From assembly GCF_029080175.1 (NCBI RefSeq), contig NZ_JARFJC010000026.1: a stretch of 64,000 nucleotides of DNA; one strand, 5' to 3'. The notes below the pieces were generated by a model. It searched no databases. It was given only the letters and a program-made list of their open reading frames with translations, and was not told the DNA's origin. The translations under genes were made by a program, and so were the position numbers. Below are positions 54,726-63,902 of the stretch, piece after piece; positions within the stretch are counted from its first letter, which is position 1; each line of letters opens with the position of its first letter. This DNA comes from Luteipulveratus flavus. Lineage in GTDB: Bacteria; Actinomycetota; Actinomycetes; Actinomycetales; Dermatophilaceae.

Positions 54726-55912
54726 TCGAACACCCCTGTGAGCCAGGACCAGAAGGCGTCCCAACGAGAACCGAGCAGCTGGAAGATGGTGTCACCGGCG
54801 GGCGTGCTCCCCAGGGCGACGAAGAGGGCCAGGAACCCGGCGAGCACCAGGACGACGAGCATCCAGGTCGGCACGCTCGTGCGGTAGAGGCGGCTCACGC
54901 CCTTGGCGTCGACCAGCTTGCTCCCGACCCGCAGGCGGGTGAGGAAGGTGCTGGCCATCCCCGCGCGCCCCTTGTCGAGGAACTCCACCAGCGTCGCGTG
55001 CGTGCCGACGGCGACGATCAGGTCCGCGCCCTTGTCGTCGGCCAGCAGCATCGCGATGTCCTCGCTGGTACCGGTGGCGGGAAAGACCACGGGGTCCTTC
55101 ACGCCGAGCTCCTGGACGCGCGAGAGGCCGGGAGCACGTCCGTCACGGTAGGCGTGGACCACGACCTCGGCGCCGCAGCGCAGCGTCGAGTCACTGACCG
55201 AGTCCATGTCCCCGACGATCATGGTCGGCTTCAGGCCGGCCTCCACCAGCGCGTCCGCACCGCCGTCGACGCCGATGAGCACCGGCTTGTAGTCGCGGAT
55301 GAAGGGCCGCAGCATCTGCAGGTCCTCCTTGTAGTGGTATCCGCGCACGACCACGAGGACGTGCCGCCCCTCCATGTCGGTACGGATGTCGGGCAGGCCG
55401 ACGCCGTCCAGCAGCAGGTCCCGCTCCTGGAGCAGGTACTCCATCGTGTTGGCGGCGAAGGCCTCCATCTGGGTCGACAGCCCCGCCCGCGCGTCCGCCA
55501 TGGCGACCTCGATGGCCGCCGCGTCCAGCACCGTGCCCCGCGCGATGACCGTGTCCCCCACGATCAGCTCGCCGTCGTGCACGCGAGCGGACTCACCGTC
55601 CGAGACGGCGGACATGACCGGCTCCCCGACGTGGTCCAGCAGCGGGATGCCGGCCTCGACCAGGATGGAGGGGCCGAGGTTGGGGTAGCGGCCGCTGATC
55701 GACTCCGCCGCGTTGACGACGGCCGCGGGCCGGCACGCGACCAGCGCCTCGGCGCTCACCTGGTCGATGTCGCGGTGGTTGATCACGGCGACGTCACCCG
55801 GCCGCAGGCGCTTGGTGAGGTTCTTGGTCCGTGCGTCGACCCGCACGGTCCCGCCGACACCGGCGGGTTCCGGGCTCACGCGCCGACGCAGGGGGAATCT
55901 CATCGGGCCCAT
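54722..55912 (-). CDS. steA: SteA-like cell division / envelope protein
   Basis: A 396-residue protein of the SteA family (corynebacterial; Rv1697 in M. tuberculosis). An N-terminal cytoplasmic thiamin-pyrophosphokinase-like domain (VLIGVDGGADALVEAGLKPTMIVGDMDSVSD) is followed by a C-terminal membrane helix (TWMLVVLVLAGFLALFVALG). SteA helps RipA-dependent daughter-cell separation. Two ATGs (55912, 55903) are possible starts; neither has a strong ribosome site. It lies between recN and mctB. Confidence 0.88.
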   Translation of the reverse strand: MGPMRFPLRRRVSPEPAGVGGTVRVDARTKNLTKRLRPGDVAVINHRDIDQVSAEALVACRPAAVVNAAESISGRYPNLGPSILVEAGIPLLDHVGEPVMSAVSDGESARVHDGELIVGDTVIARGTVLDAAAIEVAMADARAGLSTQMEAFAANTMEYLLQERDLLLDGVGLPDIRTDMEGRHVLVVVRGYHYKEDLQMLRPFIRDYKPVLIGVDGGADALVEAGLKPTMIVGDMDSVSDSTLRCGAEVVVHAYRDGRAPGLSRVQELGVKDPVVFPATGTSEDIAMLLADDKGADLIVAVGTHATLVEFLDKGRAGMASTFLTRLRVGSKLVDAKGVSRLYRTSVPTWMLVVLVLAGFLALFVALGSTPAGDTIFQLLGSRWDAFWSWLTGVFE

Positions 55913-55965
55913 CGTGCCACGCACGCCGCGCCGTCCCGGGGCGGTGCGTGGTGGGGAGACGCGCC

Positions 55966-57693
55966 TCATCCGGCCGTGGACCTGAGCAGCTCCCGCGCGT
56001 GCTGCAGGGCGGCCTTGCTGTCGCTGACGCCGCCGAGCATCCGGGCCAGCTCGGCCTCGCGCTCGGCGCCCGAGACGGCGGCGACGCCGCTGGAGGTGAT
56101 CTGTCCGTCGTCCTGCTTGTGCACGACCAGGTGACGGTCGGCGTACGCGGCCACCTGGGCCAGGTGGGTGACGACGATGACCTGGGCCTGCTCGGCGAGG
56201 GCCTTGAGCCGGGCGCCGACGTCGAGGGCCGCCGCACCGCCCACGCCGGCGTCCACCTCGTCGAAGACGAACGTCGGCAGGTCGCCGGACGCGGTCACGA
56301 CCTCGAGCGCCAGCATGACGCGCGACAGCTCACCACCGCTGGCGGCCTTCGCGACGGTCCGCGGCGTGGCGCCCTTGTTTGCGGCCAGCAGGATCTCGAC
56401 CTCGTCCACGCCGTGCACCGCTCGCCGGACGGTGCGCCCGTCCGGCAGCCGCAGCCCGTCGTCGACCTCGTGCTGGCGGACGACGACCTCGACCCGGGCG
56501 GAGCCCATGGCCAGGTGCGCCAGCTCCTCGCCGACGCGGTCGCCCAGCGTCCGCGCCGCACTCGCTCGACACTCGCTCAGGGCCGACGCCGCCGCGGCCA
56601 GCCGCGGGGTCAGGTCGTCGACCTGCTGCTGCAGGGCACTGATCCGGTCGTCCGTCCCGGCGAGGTCGGCTGCTTCGAGAGCCGCCGCCTGACTCCAGGC
56701 CAGGACCTCGTCGACGGAGTCGCCGTACTTGCGCAGCAGTGCCGTCACCGCCGCCCGGCGATCGTTCACCTCGTCCAGGCGGCCCGGCTCGACGTCGATG
56801 TCGGCGACGTACGAGGCGAGGTCGCCGCCGAGGTCAGCCGCGAGGACGCCGAGCTCGCGGACGCGGGCGTCCAGCTCCTCCAGCCGGGAGTCGTGCTCGG
56901 TGAGGGAGCCGAGTGCCGTACGCGCCGCCGACACCAGGTCCAGGACGGCCGGAGCAGACCCCTCGACCGGGTCCTCGTCACCGACGAGCGCCGTGTGCGC
57001 CTCGCCGGCGCCCGCGCGTAGTGCGTCCGCGTGGGTCAGCCGCTCGGCCTCCGCGGCGAGCGACTCGTCCTCCCCCGACTGGGGGTCGACGCGTTCGATC
57101 TCCTCCAGCGAGGCCGTCAGCGAGTCCAGCCGCTGGACGCGTTCGCGGTGCGCGGCGGTCAGGGTCGCCAGCTCGCTCTCCGCACGCTCGAGGGCGTCGT
57201 ACAGGTCGGCGTACTCCTTGGTGGCCACGGCGACCGGTTCCCCGCCGAACCGGTCCAGGACGATGCGGTGCTGCTCGGGGCGCTGCAGTCGCCACTGGTC
57301 CGCCTGACCGTGCACCGCGACCAGATGCTGTCCGAGCTCGGCGAGCAGACCGACCGGCGCAGTTCGGCCGCCGACGTGCGCCCGGGACCGCCCGGCCGCC
57401 GAGACCGAGCGGGACATGATCAGCACGTCCTCGACGTCCGCGCCGGCCTCCAGGGCCCGCACGGCCGCCGGGTGGTCGGGCGCCACCTCCACGACCCCCT
57501 CGACCAGGGCCTGGTCCGCCCCGGCACGGACCCGGCCGGCGTCGGACCGCTCGCCCAGCAGGAGGCCGAGCCCGGAGACGACCATCGTCTTGCCGGCGCC
57601 CGTCTCGCCGGTCACGACGTTCAGACCGTCGGAGAGCTCGAGCACGGCATCGTCGATGACGCCCAGCCCTCGGATACGGATCTCACGCAGCAC
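55966..57693 (-). CDS. recN: DNA repair protein RecN
   Basis: A 575-residue SMC-like ATPase for double-strand break repair. Walker A is VTGETGAGKTMVV near residue 30, the Walker B/signature end is GGELSRVMLALEVV and FVFDEVDAGVGG near 470, and the centre is a long heptad-rich coiled coil. GTG 57693 (VLREIRIRGLGVIDDA) was chosen: a TACAGT -10 at 57701-57706 would start RNA exactly there. An upstream GTG at 57702 lies inside that -10 and is less likely. Confidence 0.95.
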   Translation of the reverse strand: MLREIRIRGLGVIDDAVLELSDGLNVVTGETGAGKTMVVSGLGLLLGERSDAGRVRAGADQALVEGVVEVAPDHPAAVRALEAGADVEDVLIMSRSVSAAGRSRAHVGGRTAPVGLLAELGQHLVAVHGQADQWRLQRPEQHRIVLDRFGGEPVAVATKEYADLYDALERAESELATLTAAHRERVQRLDSLTASLEEIERVDPQSGEDESLAAEAERLTHADALRAGAGEAHTALVGDEDPVEGSAPAVLDLVSAARTALGSLTEHDSRLEELDARVRELGVLAADLGGDLASYVADIDVEPGRLDEVNDRRAAVTALLRKYGDSVDEVLAWSQAAALEAADLAGTDDRISALQQQVDDLTPRLAAAASALSECRASAARTLGDRVGEELAHLAMGSARVEVVVRQHEVDDGLRLPDGRTVRRAVHGVDEVEILLAANKGATPRTVAKAASGGELSRVMLALEVVTASGDLPTFVFDEVDAGVGGAAALDVGARLKALAEQAQVIVVTHLAQVAAYADRHLVVHKQDDGQITSSGVAAVSGAEREAELARMLGGVSDSKAALQHARELLRSTAG

Positions 57694-57700
57694 GGCGGCC

Positions 57701-57706
57701 ACTGTA
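57701..57706 (-). promoter_or_regulatory. -10 element for a leaderless recN mRNA
   Basis: TACAGT on the minus strand stands seven bases before the GTG at 57693, so transcription should begin at the start codon. This is separate from nadK, whose stop lies at 57733. Confidence 0.55.
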
Positions 57707-57732
57707 GTGAGGAACGCTGACGGGCGCCGTGG

Positions 57733-58632
57733 TCAACGACGACCGCGGCCGCGCCAGCCCTCGACCGGCAGGTCGAACTTGGCCACCAGCCGGTCGGTGA
57801 AGGGTGCGTCGGTCAGGCGCGCGAGATGCACGGTCAGCGGGCTGCGCCGTGCCTCGATCCGCGCGCCAGGAGGCAGCTCGAAGGACCGACGGCCGTCGAA
57901 CCACAGCACGCCGCGACCCGCCGACGACGGGACCAGCTCCACCGCGAGCTGAGCCTGCGGGCCGAGCACCAGCGGCCGGGCGAACAGCGCGTGCGCGGAG
58001 ATGGGCACCAGCAGCAGCGCCTCCACACCCGGCCACATCACCGGGCCGCCCGCGGAGAACGCGTACGCCGTCGAACCGGTCGGGGTCGACATCACGACGC
58101 CGTCGCAGCCCCAGGTCGACAGGGGCCGGCCGTCGATCTCGACGACGAGCTCCAGCATCCGTTCCCGGGCGGCCTTCTCGACGGTGGCCTCGTTGAGTGC
58201 CCAGCCCTCGCAGACCACGGCGCCGTCGACCCGCGCGGTCACCTCGAGCGTCTGCCGCTCCTCGACGGACCAGGAGCGCCGTGCGATGCCGTCGACGGTC
58301 GCGTGGACGTCCTCGGCCTCTGCCTCGGCGAGAAAGCCCACGTGGCCGAGGTTGATGCCGAGCAGCGGGACGCCGGTGTCCCGGACGGTCTCGGCGCCGC
58401 GCAGGATCGTCCCGTCCCCGCCGAGGACCACCACCAGCTCGGCGCCGTCCGCCGGCGCCTCCGGGTTGGCGAGGGCGACGTTCGGCTCGTCCAGCAGCCC
58501 GAACGCCGCCAGCTCTTCGTGCTCACCGATCACGTCGATGCCGTGCTCGGCGAGCCCACGGACGAGGTCGACCGCCACCTGGATGGCCTCCGGGCGGCGC
58601 GGATGGCCCACCAGCAGGATGCGGCGGCTCAC
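57733..58632 (-). CDS. nadK: NAD kinase
   Basis: A 299-residue enzyme that phosphorylates NAD to NADP. The diacylglycerol-kinase-like loop LGGDGTIL is near residue 70, NEATVEKAARERM holds the conserved Asn-Glu, and GCDGVVMSTPTGSTAYAFSAGG the Asp motif. GTG 58632 overlaps the tlyA stop by GTGA. In actinobacteria recN, nadK and tlyA form a standard run. Confidence 0.96.
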   Translation of the reverse strand: MSRRILLVGHPRRPEAIQVAVDLVRGLAEHGIDVIGEHEELAAFGLLDEPNVALANPEAPADGAELVVVLGGDGTILRGAETVRDTGVPLLGINLGHVGFLAEAEAEDVHATVDGIARRSWSVEERQTLEVTARVDGAVVCEGWALNEATVEKAARERMLELVVEIDGRPLSTWGCDGVVMSTPTGSTAYAFSAGGPVMWPGVEALLLVPISAHALFARPLVLGPQAQLAVELVPSSAGRGVLWFDGRRSFELPPGARIEARRSPLTVHLARLTDAPFTDRLVAKFDLPVEGWRGRGRR

Positions 58633-59453
58633 CGGGCTTCCCCGGTGATGCGGTCGAGCACGGTCTCCAGGTCCATTGGCGCCATCATGCCTGCCGTCGT
58701 GTGCCTCAGCCACAGGAGGTACTCCTGGTTCCCGGTACCTCCCACCAGCGGGCTGGGAGCGAGCCCGTGCGGGGCCAGGTCGTGCGACCGCGCGGCGTCC
58801 ACGACATCGCGTACGGCGTCGGCCCGCAGCCGCCCCGACCGCACGACCCCGCCCTTGCCGAGGGCCTGCCTGCCGACCTCGAACTGCGGCTTGACCAGCA
58901 CCACGAGATGGCCCGTCGGGGCCGTCAGGTCGGCCAGCTGCGCCATCACGAGGGTGAGCGAGATGAAGCTGAGGTCGCTCACGACGACATCCGCTGCACC
59001 CCCGAGGGACGCGGCCGACACGTCGCGGACGTTGGTCCCGGACACCTCCTCGACGCGAGGGTCGTCGGCGATCTGCGGCACGAGCTGACCGTGCCCGACG
59101 TCGAGCGCGACGACGGACCCCGCGCCCTGTCGCAGCAGGACCTGGGTGAACCCGCCGGTGGAGGCGCCGACGTCCACGCACCGAGCGCCGGGCACCGCCG
59201 CGGCGACCGGGGCGAAGGCCTCCAGGGCTCCGACGAGCTTGTGCGCAGCCCGACCGACCCAGCCGCCGTCGTCGGAGTCGACCACCAGCTCCTGGCCGTC
59301 CGACACCCGCTCCGAGGCCTTGCGCGCCGTACGATCGCCGATCCGCACCTGGCCCGCGCTGATCCACTCCTGGGCCTGCGCCCGTGAGCGCGCGAGCCCG
59401 CGCGAGACCAGGGCCACGTCGAGTCGCTCGGCGCGGTCCGGCGCCGCTGTCAT
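58629..59453 (-). CDS. tlyA: TlyA-family rRNA 2'-O-methyltransferase
   Basis: A 274-residue enzyme with an N-terminal S4 RNA-binding domain (RLDVALVSRGLARSRAQAQEWI) and a Rossmann SAM-dependent domain (CVDVGASTGGFTQVLLRQGA). The K-D-K-E-type catalytic region includes SDLSFISL and VKPQFEVG. In mycobacteria TlyA methylates 16S C1409 and 23S C1920 and gives capreomycin sensitivity. ATG 59453 was chosen; a longer upstream frame is unconserved. Confidence 0.93.
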   Translation of the reverse strand: MTAAPDRAERLDVALVSRGLARSRAQAQEWISAGQVRIGDRTARKASERVSDGQELVVDSDDGGWVGRAAHKLVGALEAFAPVAAAVPGARCVDVGASTGGFTQVLLRQGAGSVVALDVGHGQLVPQIADDPRVEEVSGTNVRDVSAASLGGAADVVVSDLSFISLTLVMAQLADLTAPTGHLVVLVKPQFEVGRQALGKGGVVRSGRLRADAVRDVVDAARSHDLAPHGLAPSPLVGGTGNQEYLLWLRHTTAGMMAPMDLETVLDRITGEAR

Positions 59454-59463
59454 CCGCCGGCGC

Positions 59464-59838
59464 CTAGTCGCGCAGGTCGGACAACCGGTGCTGGAGTGTG
59501 CGGTGCACCGCGGTGATCTCCTCGATCTGCTCCTGCAACGGCCGTCCGTCGGACTCGTCGAGTGCGACCAGCGCACGGTCCACCTCGTCGTCGCCGGTCG
59601 GCTCACGGTCAGGTCGCTCGGTGTGCAGAGGACGGTCCGGCAGCGCGACGGACGCCTCTCGGGCGGCCTCCGCCACGGCGCCGGACGGTCCAGCGGCCTC
59701 GTCCTCGACCGGGACGTCCGGCCGAGTCTCCACCGCGTCGGCGCCGTCCCCGCTCCCCACGGAGCCGGTCTCGGCGGGCGGAGTCGTCCCTGGGTCCGTG
59801 GCACCGGCCGCGGCCGGGTCCTCGATCTCGTCGTGCAT
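59464..59838 (-). CDS. Acidic small hypothetical protein
   Basis: A 124-residue protein with no recognised domain. The first 75 residues are Ala/Gly/Pro/Glu/Asp-rich and probably disordered; the end (residues 85-124) is a predicted helix with EVDRALVALDESDGRPLQEQIEEITAVHRTLQHRL. Its short gap (10 bases) to tlyA and 13 bases to the preceding phasin-like gene suggest co-transcription. It is a helical-tail coupling protein at best; no function is proposed. Confidence 0.65.
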   Translation of the reverse strand: MHDEIEDPAAAGATDPGTTPPAETGSVGSGDGADAVETRPDVPVEDEAAGPSGAVAEAAREASVALPDRPLHTERPDREPTGDDEVDRALVALDESDGRPLQEQIEEITAVHRTLQHRLSDLRD

Positions 59839-59851
59839 GGGTGTCTGGGCC

Positions 59852-60736
59852 TCAGCTCGTCGTGGAGGACGGCGCGCCCGGGTCCGGCGTCGGCGCCTCG
59901 GTTCTCTTGGCCGGGTCCGGCGACGGTGCCTTCTTGGCCGCATCCTTCGCGTCGGTGAAGGGCGGTGACCCGCTCGCGCCCTTCTTGGCCGGCGACTTCG
60001 CCGTCGCCGACGTGGCCTTCTTCGTCGGCGCGGCTGCCGGAGAGGATGCCTTCTTGACCGGCGACGTGGCCTTCTTGACCGGTCGCTTGGCGGCCTTCTT
60101 CGCCGTCGGCGCCGTCGCCGAGGGCGCCTTCTTGGCGGCCTTCCTCGGCGGGGTCGGCGCCGCGGACGAGCTGGCCTCCGCCAGCCGCCGCGGACCGGGA
60201 GATCCCGTGCGCTTCGCGGCGGTCCTCGTGGCGGCGCTCTCGAAGTCGACGACGCCGGCCGTCTCGCCCGGCCGGACCTGGTCGCGGCGCGCGGACTTCT
60301 TCGCGATCGCCGTGCGTGGCGGACGTCGTCGAGCGACGGGCGGGGTGGCGGCTGCCTCAGCCGGCCCGGATGCACGACCTGCCAGCTCGCGTCGCAGCGT
60401 CTCGACCTGCCGCTCCAGGCGCTCGATCTCGGCCCGCGCGTCCGCGAGCTCGGTGGAGGGCGCGAGCCCGACCCGTTGCAGCCGGGTGTCGAGCTCGCTG
60501 CGGATCAGCGCGCGGATGTTGTCCTGGTTGGCCGCCGCGGCTGCGACGAGCTCGTCAGCGAGGGTGGCGACCTGCCCGGCCAGCTGACCCGCCCGTCCGG
60601 AGGTGCTCCTGGCACCTGGCAGCTGTTGCGGTACGGAGAGCAGCGCGTCGGCCGCCTCCATCGCCTTGGCGCGAGTCACCTCGCCTGCACCGGACAGGAT
60701 CTGCAGCGCTGTCCTGACGTTGTTCAGACTCATCAC
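59852..60736 (-). CDS. Phasin-like protein with Lys/Ala-rich histone-H1-like tail
   Basis: A 294-residue protein. Residues 1-125 are a helical, coiled-coil prone domain like polyhydroxyalkanoate-granule regulator phasins (NNVRTALQILSGAGEVTRAKAMEAADALL; ERLERQVETLRREL). After residue 130 the sequence is a basic, disordered tail with repeated AAKKAP/PVKKAT/TKKAT units, as in bacterial histone-H1-like proteins. DNA or polyanion binding is plausible but inferred. It shares the transcript with the acidic protein and tlyA. Confidence 0.7.
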   Translation of the reverse strand: MMSLNNVRTALQILSGAGEVTRAKAMEAADALLSVPQQLPGARSTSGRAGQLAGQVATLADELVAAAAANQDNIRALIRSELDTRLQRVGLAPSTELADARAEIERLERQVETLRRELAGRASGPAEAAATPPVARRRPPRTAIAKKSARRDQVRPGETAGVVDFESAATRTAAKRTGSPGPRRLAEASSSAAPTPPRKAAKKAPSATAPTAKKAAKRPVKKATSPVKKASSPAAAPTKKATSATAKSPAKKGASGSPPFTDAKDAAKKAPSPDPAKRTEAPTPDPGAPSSTTS

Positions 60737-60790
60737 ATCTCCTCGATCGTGCGAAGGCCCAGGTCGCCGCGAAGGGCGACCCGCGCGGCG

Positions 60791-61849
60791 TCAGCCCACG
60801 CTACTGCGCCACAGCTCGCCCGCGTCGGCATGATCCAAGCCGGCACGATCGACGGCGGCCCAAAGCACCAGTGCCGCGGCTCGCAGACACTCGATCGATC
60901 CCACCTCCCCGCCGCCGGCGTCGAGGTGCAGCGACCAGTCTCGGGAGCGGTCGGCGGGTACGACGCGTGCGCTCGCCCGTCCGCACCGCGCGGTGGTCTC
61001 GTCCAGACGGACCGCCTCCTCGTACAGCTCGTGCAGAGCGGGCAGCGCCTCGATCACGAAGTCGGGACGCTGCTCGACCGGAGCCGACAGCAGGTCTACA
61101 GCCCCGTGAACCCCGGTCAGCACCAGCGCGGACGGCATTGCCGCAGCCCTCGCACCGGCGATGTCGGTCTCGAGCCGATCACCGACCCCGAGCAGATCAC
61201 TCGGGCCGAGCCCGAGCGTCCGTGCCGCCAGCTCGTACATGGCGGGCCCGGGCTTGCCGATCACTGCCGGACCCTGGCCGACCGCGGCGCGGACGGCATC
61301 GACCAGCGTCCCGTTGCCGGGGGCCACGCCACGATCGGTGGGCAGCGTCCGGTCCACGTTCGTCGCGACCCACAGCGCGCCGTGCTGGATGGCATGAGCG
61401 GCCTCGGCCAGGTCGCTCGCCGTGACGTCGGCGCCATAGCCCTGGAGGACCGCCCGCACGGGCTGCTTCCCGGTGGCACCCGACGCGGCTCGTGCGTCGG
61501 CCGGAGCGACCGGGTCGAGGCCGACGTGGCTGAGGGCCGCGGCGACACCGGGTCCGCCAACGGCGAGGACGGCGCTGCCGGGCGCCACCCGGTCAGCAAG
61601 GTACTGCGCTCCCGCGACCGAGCTCGTGATCACGTCGGCCGCGCCGGCGCTCAGACCGAGGTCGCTCAGGTGCTGCGCCACCGCCTCGGGTGGCCTGGAG
61701 GCGTTGTTGGTCGCATACACGATGCGCCGGCCGGTCGACACAGCGCGTTCCAACGCGTCGACGGCGCCGGGAACGGGGCGAGGTCCTGCGTAGACGACGC
61801 CGTCCAGGTCACAGACGAGCCCACGGAAACGGTCGATCAAGGAAGCCAC
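60791..61849 (-). CDS. HAD-IIA family phosphatase
   Basis: A 352-residue HAD-IIA (NagD/PGP-like) hydrolase. Motif I is LVCDLDGVVYAGP, motif II TNNASR, motif III GKPGPAMY and motif IV GVGDRLETDIAGARAA. The C-terminal 80 residues exceed the usual NagD length and contain LHLDAGGGEVGSIECLRAAALVLW, as in the mycobacterial homologue beside tlyA (Rv1692). The substrate is probably a glycerol- or glycolate-phosphate, not established here. Confidence 0.85.
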   Translation of the reverse strand: MASLIDRFRGLVCDLDGVVYAGPRPVPGAVDALERAVSTGRRIVYATNNASRPPEAVAQHLSDLGLSAGAADVITSSVAGAQYLADRVAPGSAVLAVGGPGVAAALSHVGLDPVAPADARAASGATGKQPVRAVLQGYGADVTASDLAEAAHAIQHGALWVATNVDRTLPTDRGVAPGNGTLVDAVRAAVGQGPAVIGKPGPAMYELAARTLGLGPSDLLGVGDRLETDIAGARAAAMPSALVLTGVHGAVDLLSAPVEQRPDFVIEALPALHELYEEAVRLDETTARCGRASARVVPADRSRDWSLHLDAGGGEVGSIECLRAAALVLWAAVDRAGLDHADAGELWRSSVG

Positions 61850-61915
61850 ACCAGGATTGTGACGGTGCCCGCCGCACGGAGCGCGCCCGGCCGCCTCATG
61901 AGGGCCCGGCCCGGC

Positions 61916-62260
61916 TCAGGCCGCGCCCACACGAAGCCGGTCGATCGAGGCCGCCTCCACCTCGCACCGGCTGACCGCGGCGGCACCGGCCCGCCAGAAA
62001 CGGCGACGCAGTGCGCCGCTGACCTCGACGCACTCCCCCGACTCAAGCGCGATGGCCCGTCGTCGGGTCCGGCTCGTCCAGCAGGCGATGTCGATCGTGT
62101 CGACGCGGACCTGCCGACCCGAGCTCGTCGACCTGGCCTTGACCGGTCTGTCCACGACCAGCCGAAAAGTGACGAGCTCGTCGTCGCTCGGCAGCACCCG
62201 GTGCACCGGTGAGCCACTCACCCTTCCGACCAGTCGAACCTCGTTGACGCTCGTGTCCAC
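61916..62260 (-). CDS. Short single-stranded DNA-binding protein paralogue
   Basis: A 114-residue OB-fold protein of the SSB family (VNEVRLVGRVSGSPVHRVLPSDDELVTFRLVVDR; ECVEVSGALRRRFWRAG). It lacks the Gly-rich linker and the acidic DDDIPF tail of the main SSB, so it cannot recruit partner proteins in the normal way. It resembles accessory SSBs of actinobacteria. The main ssb is expected elsewhere. It lies between the HAD-IIA and TPR genes on one strand. Confidence 0.75.
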   Translation of the reverse strand: MDTSVNEVRLVGRVSGSPVHRVLPSDDELVTFRLVVDRPVKARSTSSGRQVRVDTIDIACWTSRTRRRAIALESGECVEVSGALRRRFWRAGAAAVSRCEVEAASIDRLRVGAA

Positions 62261-62338
62261 GGGCGAACCTCCAACCTGTCCTCATCGAGATGTGATGATC
62301 AGGATCGAGGTGTGACCCGTCGCCGGACGAGGGTCGCG

Positions 62339-63844
62339 CTACTCCTGTGGATCGCGGTCCGCGTCTGGCGAGGGTGTGGATTCCAGCTCCTCGTCGGCCT
62401 CGCCCTCCAGCAGGTCCTGCACGACCAGACCCTCGAGCTCGGCCAGGCGGTCCGCGGCGTCTGTCTCGCCGGCAGCGTCCGCGTCCAGCGCGCGACTGAA
62501 CCAGTCGTGGGCGCCGTCCTCGTCGCCGGTCGCGAGCAGCGCGTCGCCGTAGGCGTAGAACAGCCTGGCCGCCCACGGCTGCTTCGACGCGCGGGTCAGC
62601 GCAGGGATCCGCAGACCCATGACCGCCGCGTCGTTCTGACCGAGATCGCGCCGCACGCCCGAGACCACGATCGCGAGCTCGATGTTGTCCGCCTCGGCCA
62701 GCCCCTTCGCCTCCGGGGACGACGCGAGCTCCAGCGCGCGCTCCGGGCGGCCGAGACCGCGCTCGCAGTCGACCATGTACGGCAGCAGGTGGTTCGAGCC
62801 CGACAGGCGCCGCGCCGTCCGGAACTCCCGAAGTGCCTCGGCGAACTCGCCGCGTCGGTAGAGCACCAGGCCGAGAGCCTCGCGGGCCGCCGGCACCCGG
62901 CCGGCGCGGCGCGCAGCGTGCTGTGCATGGTTCAGCGCCTCGTCGGGATCGTCCTCCAGCAGCAGGGCGGCAGCAGCCAGATGCTGAGCCACGCCCTCGG
63001 CGTTCTCCTTGGTCAAGGTGCGCAGCTGCTGCCAGACCGAGCGGTCCAGCTCCTTGCCGGTCACACCTTCAGGGATCTCCGGCTCACGACGGTTACGGTT
63101 GTCCGTGCCTGCCGCGTCCCGGGACCGGTCCCAGCTCCGCGGGCCGCGCGAGCCCCCGTCGGCCCGAGGACCGCCGCTTCCGGCCCGGTCGTCGCCCCCA
63201 CGGTCCGAGAACGAACGCGCCGGCCCCCGCCGCTCGCCCGAGTCGCGGCGCGGTCCCGCGCCTCGGCGGTCGTCATCGCGTCCCCAGGACGAACCGCCGC
63301 CCGACGGGCGGCCCTCACCCCGACCACCGAACCTGCCCCCGCCCTGTGCCGGCCGCTCGCCACGGGACCTCCCACGATCGTCCCGCGAGAAGTCCCTGTC
63401 ATCGCCACGCCGTGGACGGTCACCGCCGTACGAACCGCGGTCGCGGGGAGCGTTGGTGTCCCGTGAACGACCGCGAGCACCGTCCTGGCCGCCGCGCGAC
63501 GGGCGTCGGTCACCGAAGCGCTCCGCCGAGCCCCGCTCAGGCCGATCACCCCGACGCGCACCCGCGCCGCTGTCACGGTCGCCGCTACGGCCGCGATCGC
63601 GGTCACGATCACGACCGCGGTCACGGTCACTCGGGGGTCGCGATCCGCCGCGCGAACGGTCGTCGTCGTCCCGGCGGGGCCTGCGCTCCTCGCGGTTCCC
63701 GTCCGACTCACCGCGCGCTGGGCGCGCCCAACGATCCGAGCGAGGACGGCGCGCTGAGTCGTCACCTCCGGAGCCGGCGTTGTCGCCGTTGCCCGACTGG
63801 TCGTCCGCCACGTTTCCTCTTTCCGACGCTGCCTGACTCGTCAT
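62339..63844 (-). CDS. Tetratricopeptide-repeat protein with Arg/Asp/Gly-rich N-terminus
   Basis: A 501-residue protein. Residues 1-240 are extremely charged, built from repeats of RDRGRDRDRD, SRDDRGRSRGER and RRGDRPERG type. The C-terminal 240 residues are TPR-like (EALNHAQHAARRAGRVPAAREALGLVLYRRGEFAEALREF; FYAYGDALLATGDEDGAHDWFSRAL). The related mycobacterial gene (Rv1691) lies at the same place. The RGG-like N-terminus suggests RNA binding near the ribosomal RNA operon, but this is inference. ATG 63844 was chosen. Confidence 0.8.
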   Translation of the reverse strand: MTSQAASERGNVADDQSGNGDNAGSGGDDSARRPRSDRWARPARGESDGNREERRPRRDDDDRSRGGSRPPSDRDRGRDRDRDRGRSGDRDSGAGARRGDRPERGSAERFGDRRPSRGGQDGARGRSRDTNAPRDRGSYGGDRPRRGDDRDFSRDDRGRSRGERPAQGGGRFGGRGEGRPSGGGSSWGRDDDRRGAGPRRDSGERRGPARSFSDRGGDDRAGSGGPRADGGSRGPRSWDRSRDAAGTDNRNRREPEIPEGVTGKELDRSVWQQLRTLTKENAEGVAQHLAAAALLLEDDPDEALNHAQHAARRAGRVPAAREALGLVLYRRGEFAEALREFRTARRLSGSNHLLPYMVDCERGLGRPERALELASSPEAKGLAEADNIELAIVVSGVRRDLGQNDAAVMGLRIPALTRASKQPWAARLFYAYGDALLATGDEDGAHDWFSRALDADAAGETDAADRLAELEGLVVQDLLEGEADEELESTPSPDADRDPQE

Positions 63845-63902
63845 GGTCTCAAGCCGGCACCGGTGCAGCAATGCCGTCAGTGCCGATACCGATCGTGAAC
63901 GC

